NCBI GenBank assembly: GCA_965231925.1
Contig: OZ246894.1
Span: 372,001 to 436,000 of the forward strand
DNA from: Poriferisodalis sp965231925
Lineage (GTDB): Bacteria; Actinomycetota; Acidimicrobiia; Acidimicrobiales; Poriferisodalaceae
Direction: 5' to 3'
DNA length: 64,000 nucleotides
The position numbers and the translations under genes were made by a program. The notes beneath the pieces were generated by a model, which was given only the letters and a program-made list of their open reading frames with translations, did no database searches and had not been told where the DNA came from. Positions 36,701-43,784 of this stretch are shown here, piece by piece; the stretch's first letter is position 1; each line of letters starts with the position of its first letter.

Positions 36701-39017
36701 CATCAGGTCTCGCAAGATCCGCATGGTCACCGTCGACACCGACGGTGCCTCGCCGATGGCCCAGAGCCTGCTGTTCGACTGGATCTCGGTGTTCATGTAC
36801 GGCGGCGATGCGCCGCTGGCCGAGCGCCGGGCCGCAGCGCTGGCGCTCGACCGCGACCTGCTGGCCGACTTGCTCGGCGCCGAGGAACTGCGCGAACTGC
36901 TCGATGCGGAAGTGCTCGCGACCCTCGAGCTGGAGCTGCAGCGGCTGGCCGACGGGCGCCGGGCTCGCAGCCCAGACGAGCTCGCCGACGTGCTGAGCCG
37001 CGTCGGCGACCTGACGTCCGAAGAGTTGTCGTACAGGTGTGAGCCGAGTGCCCCGCTGCCCTCGCCGCACGAGCACGATGCTGCCGAGCCGGTCGAGTCG
37101 GCTCGCGCTGGCACTGCTGCCGCGGTCTCCAAGCGGCATTCATCGTCTGGCGGTCAGGGGTCGGCTGGACCTCCCGACATAGATGAGACGCAGCCCGTTC
37201 CGTCGCCTGACGCGTTGTCCGGGGAAGGCTGGCTGGCAGAGCTGGTGGCGCAGCGTCGTGCCGTCGAGCTTCGCATCGCAGGCGAGACTCGGTACGTCGC
37301 GGTGGAGGACGCCGCTCGGTACCGCGACGCGCTGGGGTGTGCATTGCCCGTGGGTCTGCCCGCCGCGCTGACCGTCGACGTGTTGCCGCCCGGCACCGAT
37401 CCGCTCGACGAACTGGTGGCTCGCTTCGCGGCCACACACGTGCCCTTCGAGGCGGAATCCATCGCGCAGCGGCTGGGCATCGGGGAGGCTCGGGTCACTG
37501 CGTCACTCAACCGCCTCGAAACGGCACGCCGGGTCACTCGGGGGGCGTTCCGGCCCGACGGCACTGGCACCGAATGGTGCGACACGTCGGTGCTGCGAAC
37601 GGTGCGGCGGCGCTCGCTGGCACGGCTACGCCACGAAGTGGAGCCGGTGCCGCCCGAGGCCTACGCCCGCTTCGTGGCGGCCTGGCACAGCGTCGACCGG
37701 CCGCGGCGAGGTGCCGATGCGCTGGCCGATGCCATCACTCAGCTTGCGGGCGCGCCCGTGGCGGCCTCGATCCTGGAAGCCGATGTGCTGCCGGCGCGTG
37801 TGGCTCGCTACAGCGGGGCCGATCTGGACGCGCTGCTGGCCAGCGGCGAGCTGGTGTGGATCGGCGCAGGCTCGCTCGGCCCCAACGACGGGCGCGTCCG
37901 CCTCTACTGGCGCGACGAGATCGCCACCTTGGCGCCGCCGCCTGATGACGAACCCGACGACCCTGTGACCACGGCACTGCTTGGCCACCTCGCAGAGCGG
38001 GGTGCCGCCTTCTGGCCCGACTTGCTCAACGCCGCGGCTTCGGGACTCCGCGACGACGATCCGGAGGGCTCGTCGAGTCCGCCGCAGGCGTCACCCGCAA
38101 CCAGCACTGATTTCTCCGCCCGCGTGCTCGCTGCGCTGTGGGACCTGGTGTGGGCGGGACTCGTCACCAATGACACCTTCGCCCCGCTGCGAACTCTCGG
38201 CCCGCGCCGCTCCGCTCGACGCTCGCGCAGCGCAGCCAGTCGATCCTCCGGTGCCGGCCGAGCCGCAGGCTCTGGGCGCCAGGGCGCTCGCCGCGGTCGA
38301 GCGGGCGTGCTCACCCGCTCGGGTCCGCGACGCCGCCCGCGACCGGGACGCCTGCGCTCGGGCGGTCCGCCCAGCGCAGCGGGCCGCTGGTCGCTGACCT
38401 CGCTGCTGCGCGAGCCTGCGCCGTCTGCCACCGAGCATGCCCACGGCTCTGCACAAGCGCTGCTCGAACGCCACGGCATCGTCACCCGCCCCGGTGTGCT
38501 GGCCGAGGGCCACCCAGGCGGGTTCGCTGCGGCCTACGGCATCCTGCGTGCGCTCGAAGAGCGGGGCAGTGTGAGGCGGGGCCACTTCGTGGAAGGGCTC
38601 GGCGCTGCACAGTTCGCCACCGCCGCCGCAGTGGAGCGTCTGCGGGATCACCGCGAGGGCGCAGGCGACGTGCTGATGCTCGGAGCGGCCGATCCGGCCC
38701 AGCCATACGGTGCCGCGCTCAGCTGGCCGCCCAGTGGCGGGCGGCCCAGCCGCACAGCGGGCGGCCACGTGGTGCTCGCCGACGGTGTGCCGTTGGTGAT
38801 GGCCGACCGCGGTGGCCGAACCCTGCACACTTTCGAGCACGCCGCCACCGACCTGCGCTGGATCGACGCGCTGCGCCATGCACTCGCCGACGGCCGCCTC
38901 GCCAAGGTCGAACTGGCCCGCATCGACGCCACCTCCGCAGCGGAGCACCCAATTCACGACACCCTCATAGAGAACGGCTTCACCTCCGGCTACCGAGGCC
39001 CCACGCTGCGCGCCTGA
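33789..39017 (+). CDS. lhr: Giant SF2 helicase Lhr
   Basis: A 1742-residue ATP-dependent 3'-5' helicase of the long Lhr type used in DNA repair. Walker A LIAAPTGSGKTLAAFL near residue 57, motif II VIVDEIHSVAATKRGTHLAL, motif III IGLSATQRP and motif VI QRIGRAGHQVGEPSVG are intact. Lhr-core winged-helix and C-terminal Lhr domains follow (PFEAESIAQRLGIGEARV; RPGVLAEGHPGGFAAAYGIL). A low-complexity insert with PSDTVPSDTASDTV lies near residue 305, and a basic Arg/Ser-rich linker near 1475-1535. ATG 33828 (MHPALGAF) is an alternative start. Its last 41 bases are duplicated at 40196. Confidence 0.93.
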   Translation: MAGAIADSGAPGRMHPALGAFSAPTAAWFSSTFAEPTQCQVSGWETISQGSHCLIAAPTGSGKTLAAFLWAIDRVMCEPEPPRGERTRVLYLSPLRALAVDIDKNLRAPLTGIGLAAERLGADVHMPTVGVRTGDTSAAERRRLVTRPPDIAITTPESLYLMLTSQARETLRWVRWVIVDEIHSVAATKRGTHLALSLERLCELTATKGGSPQRIGLSATQRPLSEVARFLGGNDPDQPASRHVEITDAGMTKQLEVEVIVGVSDMGDLAAASAGAAPNGAVRVDHDDDFALESPPPTLRDEKAPSDTVPSDTASDTVASDEASPQSAPAPETHSNSIWPAIHPRLLELVYAHRSTIIFTNARRLAERLASRLNELHLDGLNRAAEAEGTSPPEGAELVRAHHGSLSREQRLGIEDDLKAGRVRAIVATSSLELGIDMGAVDLVIQVASPPSVAAGMQRIGRAGHQVGEPSVGKIFPRHRGDLVEAAVVAQRMGTGEIESIRFPRQPLDVLAQQVVAMVAVDDWSVPDMLAVLRRAAPYEQLSEEVFSSVLDLLAGRYPSEEFRELRPRIVWDRTTGMLRARQGAGRLAVTNAGTIPDRGLYAVFTTDGSRVGELDEEMVYEARVGETFLLGASTWRIAEITFDRVVVTPAPGEPGKMPFWHGDGPGRPLELGRAVGAFIRTIGDEIPADLESHLMQLDAEAERAAVAARRGNQTSPGSGAQPSRKASRAAEPTARLVERLQQENCLDRSAAVNVLRYLEAQRVATGVVPDDRTIVVERFRDEIGDWRICVLTPFGARVHAPWGIALQAKLAEQAAGSAGALADGMGGVELLWSDDGIVLRLPDVWSPDDHDGQGTGDHGSAWSSPGAGAAPVLDATDLALDPDEVREAIVSHLPSTALFASRFREVAGRALLLPRRRPGERVPLWQQRQRSAGLLEVAAKYPSFPMLLETSRECLQEVFDVPALSEVLADIRSRKIRMVTVDTDGASPMAQSLLFDWISVFMYGGDAPLAERRAAALALDRDLLADLLGAEELRELLDAEVLATLELELQRLADGRRARSPDELADVLSRVGDLTSEELSYRCEPSAPLPSPHEHDAAEPVESARAGTAAAVSKRHSSSGGQGSAGPPDIDETQPVPSPDALSGEGWLAELVAQRRAVELRIAGETRYVAVEDAARYRDALGCALPVGLPAALTVDVLPPGTDPLDELVARFAATHVPFEAESIAQRLGIGEARVTASLNRLETARRVTRGAFRPDGTGTEWCDTSVLRTVRRRSLARLRHEVEPVPPEAYARFVAAWHSVDRPRRGADALADAITQLAGAPVAASILEADVLPARVARYSGADLDALLASGELVWIGAGSLGPNDGRVRLYWRDEIATLAPPPDDEPDDPVTTALLGHLAERGAAFWPDLLNAAASGLRDDDPEGSSSPPQASPATSTDFSARVLAALWDLVWAGLVTNDTFAPLRTLGPRRSARRSRSAASRSSGAGRAAGSGRQGARRGRAGVLTRSGPRRRPRPGRLRSGGPPSAAGRWSLTSLLREPAPSATEHAHGSAQALLERHGIVTRPGVLAEGHPGGFAAAYGILRALEERGSVRRGHFVEGLGAAQFATAAAVERLRDHREGAGDVLMLGAADPAQPYGAALSWPPSGGRPSRTAGGHVVLADGVPLVMADRGGRTLHTFEHAATDLRWIDALRHALADGRLAKVELARIDATSAAEHPIHDTLIENGFTSGYRGPTLRA
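34700..34765 (+). repeat. Short coding repeat in the Lhr linker
   Basis: CGTCGGACAC-type units spaced by 12 to 15 bases occur five times and encode repeated SDT. They lie between helicase lobes 1 and 2, where homologues vary. Confidence 0.75.
38977..39017 (+). repeat. Left 41-bp direct repeat (intact lhr 3' end)
   Basis: The final 41 bases of lhr, ending in its TGA. They match 40196-40236 at 37 of 41 positions. The pair brackets a 1.2-kb stretch holding the DUF433/DUF5615 module, as an integration site at a gene 3' end would. Confidence 0.8.
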
Positions 39018-39069
39018 TCGCAAGAAAATCGCTGGATGAAGGACGCGGCGCACGCCTACGCTCTTGTTC

Positions 39070-39552
39070 GTGGCGCGCGCCGTGTCTCTTCCAATTTCTG
39101 AGGATCTGGCTGAACGTCTGCGCGCCGAGGGTGAAGCCAGCGACCAGTCGCCTCCCGTGCTCGCCTCCTCGCTCCTCGACGAGGGCCTCAAGATCCGCCA
39201 GTTCCCGGGCATCGTGTATATGGATGGGCCATCGGGACGCCGGGCCAGCTTGGCCGACGGTCCCGATGTTTGGCAGATCATTCGGGCGCTGCAAGAAGTG
39301 TCTGCGGACGAGCACGACCCAGTCGAAACCGTCTGCATCGAGGCCGATCTGTGTGTTCGACAGGTCAAGCTCGCGATGCACTTCAACGAGGCGTATCCCG
39401 ACGAGATCGAAGCAGAGATCGAGGACAACCGTGCTGCTGCAGCGCTCATTGACGAGATGATCGCCGAGCGCGAGCGGGACGTAGCGCAGGGCAACACAGC
39501 GAAATACAAGTGGGCCAAGACGCAGCGCAGCGACTCCGGCCCGAGTCTCTAA
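39070..39552 (+). CDS. DUF433-like antitoxin-type protein
   Basis: A 160-residue protein. The part GIVYMDGPSGRRASLADGPDVWQIIRAL and the later VRQVKLAMHFNEAYPDEIEAEI match the DUF433-type proteins that precede DUF5615 toxins in actinobacteria. The N-terminus (RAVSLPISEDLAERLRAEGE) looks like a ribbon-helix-helix DNA-binding region. Expected to silence the next gene's product and to autoregulate. The start is unclear: TTG 39064 and GTG 39070 are both open, with no strong ribosome site. The C-terminus is Lys/Arg-rich. The toxin gene starts 7 bases after its stop. Confidence 0.75.
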   Translation: MARAVSLPISEDLAERLRAEGEASDQSPPVLASSLLDEGLKIRQFPGIVYMDGPSGRRASLADGPDVWQIIRALQEVSADEHDPVETVCIEADLCVRQVKLAMHFNEAYPDEIEAEIEDNRAAAALIDEMIAERERDVAQGNTAKYKWAKTQRSDSGPSL

Positions 39553-39559
39553 TCCGCGA

Positions 39560-39907
39560 ATGCGGTGGCTTCTTGATGAGATGTTGCCGCACGCGACCGC
39601 GGACCACCTTAACGAACGGGGTCACGATGCCGTGAGCGGCATCGAGACTGATCTGCGGTCTGCTGCAGACGAAGTGGTCTACGCGACGGCTGTGGCACAG
39701 GACCGTGTCCTGGTCACCGAGGACGCGGGCGATTTTGGGCGCATCCTGAGGCAGGCGTTTGAAGCGGGCGACGCAGTGGTTCCTGTGGTCGTGGTTCGCA
39801 GGACTTGGCTTGGCCGTCGTGGTGCGATGCCGAACAACTTGGCTAGAGCACTGCACAATTGGTCGGTCGAGAATCCCGAGCCCTTCTCTGGTGCTCACTA
39901 TCTCTGA
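39560..39907 (+). CDS. DUF5615 PIN-like toxin
   Basis: A 115-residue PIN-like (Mut7-C-type) protein. Acidic residues expected in the metal site are in RWLLDEMLPHATADHL (Asp-Glu) and VLVTEDAGDFGRIL (Glu-Asp plus Asp). Likely an RNase toxin held by the preceding DUF433-like protein. It is compact and intact, in an operon with that gene. It sits inside the stretch bounded by the lhr 3'-end duplication. Confidence 0.8.
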   Translation: MRWLLDEMLPHATADHLNERGHDAVSGIETDLRSAADEVVYATAVAQDRVLVTEDAGDFGRILRQAFEAGDAVVPVVVVRRTWLGRRGAMPNNLARALHNWSVENPEPFSGAHYL

Positions 39908-40087
39908 CTCACATGGCGGCTTCAGAGAGGGCCGCGCGACTCAGGTAATGGTGACGGGGATGACTCCGATCCCGTCTTGGCCTCGGGGCCTGCTGATCAC
40001 CGCGGCATCAAGCAGATTGTCTACGAGCCGGTGAGCAGGAAGCGCGCCGTGCGGGGTTCCGCGTCGACTTGGCTCGGGCAGGTATAC

Positions 40088-40179
40088 GAATTGGACGGTG
40101 TCAGATAGGTGATCTGGACGGTCTGAATCATGTGTATTGGACGGCTTGGGTTATGCGATCCGGACGATTGCGCACTGGC
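40088..40179. repeat. Four direct repeats with exact 23-bp period
   Basis: Core TGGACGG (fourth copy CGGACGA) recurs at 40092, 40115, 40138 and 40161. The best conserved part is GAT(C/T)TGGACGGT; the rest of each unit varies. No gene covers the array. It lies 17 bases before the decayed lhr-end copy. It could be a set of operators for the downstream ABC genes, or transposase-binding sites of a lost element end (as in Tn7- or IS21-like ends). Confidence 0.85.
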
Positions 40180-40195
40180 CGTTTCGACAGCTCAA

Positions 40196-40236
40196 GCTTC
40201 ACCCCCGGCTAGCGAGGCCCCACGCTCCGCCCCTGA
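40196..40236 (+). repeat. Right 41-bp direct repeat (decayed lhr 3' end copy)
   Basis: It matches 38977-39017 with four substitutions. In the lhr frame it reads SFTPG then a premature TAG, then RGPTLRP and TGA, so it is a non-functional relic. The 404-bp gap 39908-40311 contains this copy, the 23-bp array and no convincing gene. Confidence 0.85.
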
Positions 40237-40311
40237 GAAAAACCTGAACATGGGTGGCGGACCGGCGTGCGTAGAGTTGCCCGCTGGTCGTCAACCTCTC
40301 TGGGAGGCAAC

Positions 40312-41058
40312 ATGTCTGTCGCGGCTCCACCCACGCATGCAGCGGCGCAGGCCGTCGCAGCCACCAAGATCTACGGCTCGGGCGACACTGCGGTGCGGGC
40401 GCTCGACGCCATCGACGTGACCTTCGGGCAAGGCCGCTTCACCGCCATCATGGGGCCGTCGGGTTCGGGCAAGTCCACGCTCATGCACTGCATGGCGGGA
40501 TTGGACCGGGTGACCGACGGCCAGGTGCTCATCGGCGAGACCGACCTGTCTTCGCTGTCCGAACGCGACCTGACCCTGCTGCGCCGCGACAACGTGGGAT
40601 TCGTGTTCCAGGCATTCAACCTGATCCCGACGCTGACCGCCATCGAGAACATCATGTTGCCCATGGACCTCGCGGGCAGCAAGGGCGACACCGCCTGGAT
40701 CGACGAGGTGGTGGGGGCAACCGGCCTGGCCGACCGTCTCAAGCACCGGCCCAGCGAGCTGTCGGGCGGGCAGCAGCAGCGGGTAGCGGTGGCACGGGCG
40801 CTGGCCGGCCAGCCGCAGGTGATCTTCGCCGACGAGCCCACCGGCAACGTCGATCTCAACACCGGTGCCGAGATCTTGGGCTTCATGCGCGACGCAGTCG
40901 CCGACATGGGCCAGACCATTGTGATGGTGACTCACGACGCGGTCGCAGCGTCATACGCGGACCGGGTCGTGTTTCTGGTGGACGGCAAGATCGTCGACGA
41001 ACTGCACGACCCCACGCCAGAGCGCATCCGTGCGCACATGAACCAACTCGGCGCCTGA
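40312..41058 (+). CDS. ABC transporter ATP-binding protein (MacB/LolD type)
   Basis: A 248-residue ATPase. Walker A GPSGSGKSTLMHCMAGLD, Q-loop FQAFNLIPTLTAIEN, signature LSGGQQQRVAVARALAG, Walker B VIFADEPTGNVD and the H-loop VTHD are complete. It energises the FtsX-like permease that follows after 3 bases. GGGAGG lies 5 nt before the ATG at 40312, fixing the start over the longer frame at 40267. The pair probably exports peptides or drugs or handles lipoproteins; the substrate is unknown. Confidence 0.93.
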   Translation: MSVAAPPTHAAAQAVAATKIYGSGDTAVRALDAIDVTFGQGRFTAIMGPSGSGKSTLMHCMAGLDRVTDGQVLIGETDLSSLSERDLTLLRRDNVGFVFQAFNLIPTLTAIENIMLPMDLAGSKGDTAWIDEVVGATGLADRLKHRPSELSGGQQQRVAVARALAGQPQVIFADEPTGNVDLNTGAEILGFMRDAVADMGQTIVMVTHDAVAASYADRVVFLVDGKIVDELHDPTPERIRAHMNQLGA

Positions 41059-41061
41059 TTC

Positions 41062-43650
41062 ATGCTGCGACTCGGCATCAAGTCGCTGCTGGCCCACAAG
41101 GTCCGCTTCGCGCTGACGGCCAGCACCATCGTCATCGGCGTGGCGTTCGTGGTGGCGGCATTCGTCACCGCGGACTCGCTGCGGTCGGGCTTTGATCAGC
41201 TCGCTGAGGACATCAACACAGGCACCGACTACACCGTGCGGGGCGAGTTGACGTTCGGCGACATCACCGAGGCCGTGGCACCCGCAATTCCCGCCGATCT
41301 GGTCGACGTCATCAACGCGGTAGACGGTGTGGACATCGCCGCGGGCGGACTGTTCGTGGACGGCGTGATACCTGTGGACGGCAGCGGCGAAGCGGTCACC
41401 ACCTTCGGACCGCCGGTGGCCGGCAGCAATTGGCTCGAAGACGAGTCGCTGTCGCAGTTCTTCCTGATCGAGGGCCGCTGGCCCGTCGGCGGCGAGGAGT
41501 TCGCCATCGACGTCACCACTTACGGCGACGACAGCTACGACTTCGAGCTGGGCGGCACGTACCAGGTGGTCACGCCCGCCGGACCACGCGAGTTCACTCT
41601 GACTGGTACGGCACAGTTCGGCTTCCCCGAGAACGCCGGCGTCGGCGCCATCTTCTCGCTGTTCGACACCCCCACGGCGCAGGAAGTGCTCGGCTTTCCG
41701 GGAGAGTTCACCCAGATCGCCGTCCGGGCCGACGCAGGCGCGGACATTGCCGAGGTGCAGCGCCGCATCGAAGCCGTGCTGCCCGACGGTGTCGAAGTCA
41801 TCACCGCGGACGACTCCGCTGAAGAGTTCAGCGACGCCACCGAGACGTTCATCGGGCCGTTCCAGACCATCCTGCTGGTCTTCGCGTTCATCGTGCTGTT
41901 CGTCAGCATGTTCATCATCTCCAACACGTTCAACATCGTCCTCGGCCAGCGGGTGCGAGAGCTCTCGCTGCTGCGGGCCGTGGGCGCGACGCCCCAGCAG
42001 GTGCGCCGATCGGTCCTGACCGAGTCGGCGATCATCGGCGCCGTTGCCTCGATGGTGGGGCTGGGCCTCGGCATGTTGGGCGCGCTGGGCCTGAAGGCCC
42101 TGTTCAACACGCTCGGGGCGTCGCTGCCTGGAGGTTCGCTGCCGTTGACCCTGCGCACCGTGGCGTGGGCCGTCGTGGTGGGCGTGGGCTTCACGGTGGC
42201 GGCGTCGCTGGTGCCCGCCTTCAAGGCTTCGCGCATCTCGCCGGTCGCAGGACTGGCTGAGGGCACCGGCGGCGACGAGAGTGCCAGCCTCGGCTGGAAG
42301 CGCTTGGCGAGCGGCAGCCTGCTCGCAGCCATCGGTCTGGTGCTGACAGGCCTCGGCCTGTTCGCAGACTTCGACGGCGCGACGCCGCAGCTCAGCACGC
42401 TTGGAGCGGGCGCTGCGATCACGTTCGTGGCGGTGTCGATCCTGAGCCCGCTGGCGGCCAGATCGGTGGTGTCGCTGCTGGCGCGACCGCTGGCGTGGAT
42501 CATGCCGATCTCAGGTCGCCTGGCCCGTGCGAACGCCGCCCGCAACCCGCGGCGCACCTCCGCGACCGCGGTCGCGCTCACGATCGGTTTGGCGCTGGTG
42601 ACGATGGTGTCGATCGTCGGCCAGTCCCTCAAAGTGTCATTCGTCGAGCGTTTCGCCAGTGCGGTGAATGCCGACTTCGTCGTGTCGGTGAACACGCAGG
42701 CTGGTCTGCCCAAGACGCTCAGCTCCGACATTCGCGCTGCGGGCATCGGCACCCCGGTGGGGTTCGACTTCGATCTCGTGCAGATCGAAGTCGCCGGCGG
42801 CCCTTCGCAGCCTGCGGGGTCGGTGATCGAGACCAACCTGACCGCCGCCAGCGTCGGTGATCTCGACGCCGTCGTGAACATCGATGTGGCCCAGGGCAGC
42901 TTGGACGGCTTCGATCCGCAGACGGGGCTGCTGATCCACAGCGACGTTGCCGCGGATGAGGGCTTGGTGCCCGGCGATTCGGTGGACCTCACCTTCGTCA
43001 GCGGAGACCGTGTCACCGCGACCGTCGCCGCGACGTTCGACGGCACGGCCTTTTGGAGCAACTGGATCATCGACAGCGCGCTGCATGAGCGGGTGGCGAC
43101 GAGCGCCTTCGACGACATTGTGCTGGTGCGCTCGGCCATCGACGACCCTGAGGCTGCCCGCTCGGCCATCGACGAAGTGCTGGCCGGCTACCCGCAAGCG
43201 GCACTGGAAGATCGTCAGGAATTCCAGGAGAGCGTCGAGTCCAACCTCGACACGGTGCTGGTGCTGGTGAACGTGTTCCTGGGTTTCGCGCTGCTGATCG
43301 CGCTGGTCGGCATCGTGAACACCCTCACGCTGTCGGTGTTCGAGCGCATCCGCGAGATCGGGCTGCTGCGCGCCGTGGGCATGACCCGTCGGCAGATGCG
43401 ACGCATGATCCGCTGGGAGGCTGCCGCCGTGGCGCTGTACGGCGCCGTGGTGGGCGTGGTGCTGGGCGGAGTGTTCGGCATTGCCACTGCGGTGGCGATC
43501 CCCGACGACATCATCGACAGGGTGTCGATTCCGTCGGCACAGCTGGTGTCGTTCCTGGTGATCTCCGTGCTGTTCGGGTTGATCGCTGCTCTGTTCCCAG
43601 CGTTTCGCGCCAGCCGGATGAACGTGCTCGACGCAATCGCCGACGAGTAA
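41062..43650 (+). CDS. FtsX/MacB-like ABC permease with duplicated core
   Basis: An 862-residue membrane protein. One TM helix (ALTASTIVIGVAFVVAAFVT), a large extracellular MacB-PCD domain, three TM helices (TILLVFAFIVLFVSMFIISN onward), then a second similar half: another TM (ATAVALTIGLALVTMVSIVG), extracellular domain and three final TM helices ending FGLIAALFPAFRASRMNVLDAIADE. RVRELSLLRAVGATPQQVRR and RIREIGLLRAVGMTRRQMRR are the two coupling-helix motifs that contact the ATPase. This duplicated architecture is usual for actinobacterial FtsX permeases paired with LolD-type ATPases. Confidence 0.92.
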   Translation: MLRLGIKSLLAHKVRFALTASTIVIGVAFVVAAFVTADSLRSGFDQLAEDINTGTDYTVRGELTFGDITEAVAPAIPADLVDVINAVDGVDIAAGGLFVDGVIPVDGSGEAVTTFGPPVAGSNWLEDESLSQFFLIEGRWPVGGEEFAIDVTTYGDDSYDFELGGTYQVVTPAGPREFTLTGTAQFGFPENAGVGAIFSLFDTPTAQEVLGFPGEFTQIAVRADAGADIAEVQRRIEAVLPDGVEVITADDSAEEFSDATETFIGPFQTILLVFAFIVLFVSMFIISNTFNIVLGQRVRELSLLRAVGATPQQVRRSVLTESAIIGAVASMVGLGLGMLGALGLKALFNTLGASLPGGSLPLTLRTVAWAVVVGVGFTVAASLVPAFKASRISPVAGLAEGTGGDESASLGWKRLASGSLLAAIGLVLTGLGLFADFDGATPQLSTLGAGAAITFVAVSILSPLAARSVVSLLARPLAWIMPISGRLARANAARNPRRTSATAVALTIGLALVTMVSIVGQSLKVSFVERFASAVNADFVVSVNTQAGLPKTLSSDIRAAGIGTPVGFDFDLVQIEVAGGPSQPAGSVIETNLTAASVGDLDAVVNIDVAQGSLDGFDPQTGLLIHSDVAADEGLVPGDSVDLTFVSGDRVTATVAATFDGTAFWSNWIIDSALHERVATSAFDDIVLVRSAIDDPEAARSAIDEVLAGYPQAALEDRQEFQESVESNLDTVLVLVNVFLGFALLIALVGIVNTLTLSVFERIREIGLLRAVGMTRRQMRRMIRWEAAAVALYGAVVGVVLGGVFGIATAVAIPDDIIDRVSIPSAQLVSFLVISVLFGLIAALFPAFRASRMNVLDAIADE

Positions 43651-43784
43651 CTCAGAGATGCGCGGCGCTCGCTCGCTGCGATCTGCAACGAGACCGAGAC
43701 CCCAAAGACGGCCGCGATCGGCACCCAAGCGGCTCTGCCGCCGAGAATGCGGCCTGTTTGGGGTGTCGTTTCTAGACTGCTGCG

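Noticed and set aside
38200..38400. Frameshift in lhr at the Arg/Ser-rich stretch
   Set aside because: Homology resumes in the same frame afterwards (SLTSLLREPAPSATEHAHG and RPGVLAEGHPGGFA), so it is more likely a basic linker, although two compensating indels cannot be excluded.
40088..40179. Mini-CRISPR or tRNA-like structure
   Set aside because: Repeats are only about 11 conserved bases with a 12-base variable part, far too short for repeat-spacer units, and no cas gene is near.
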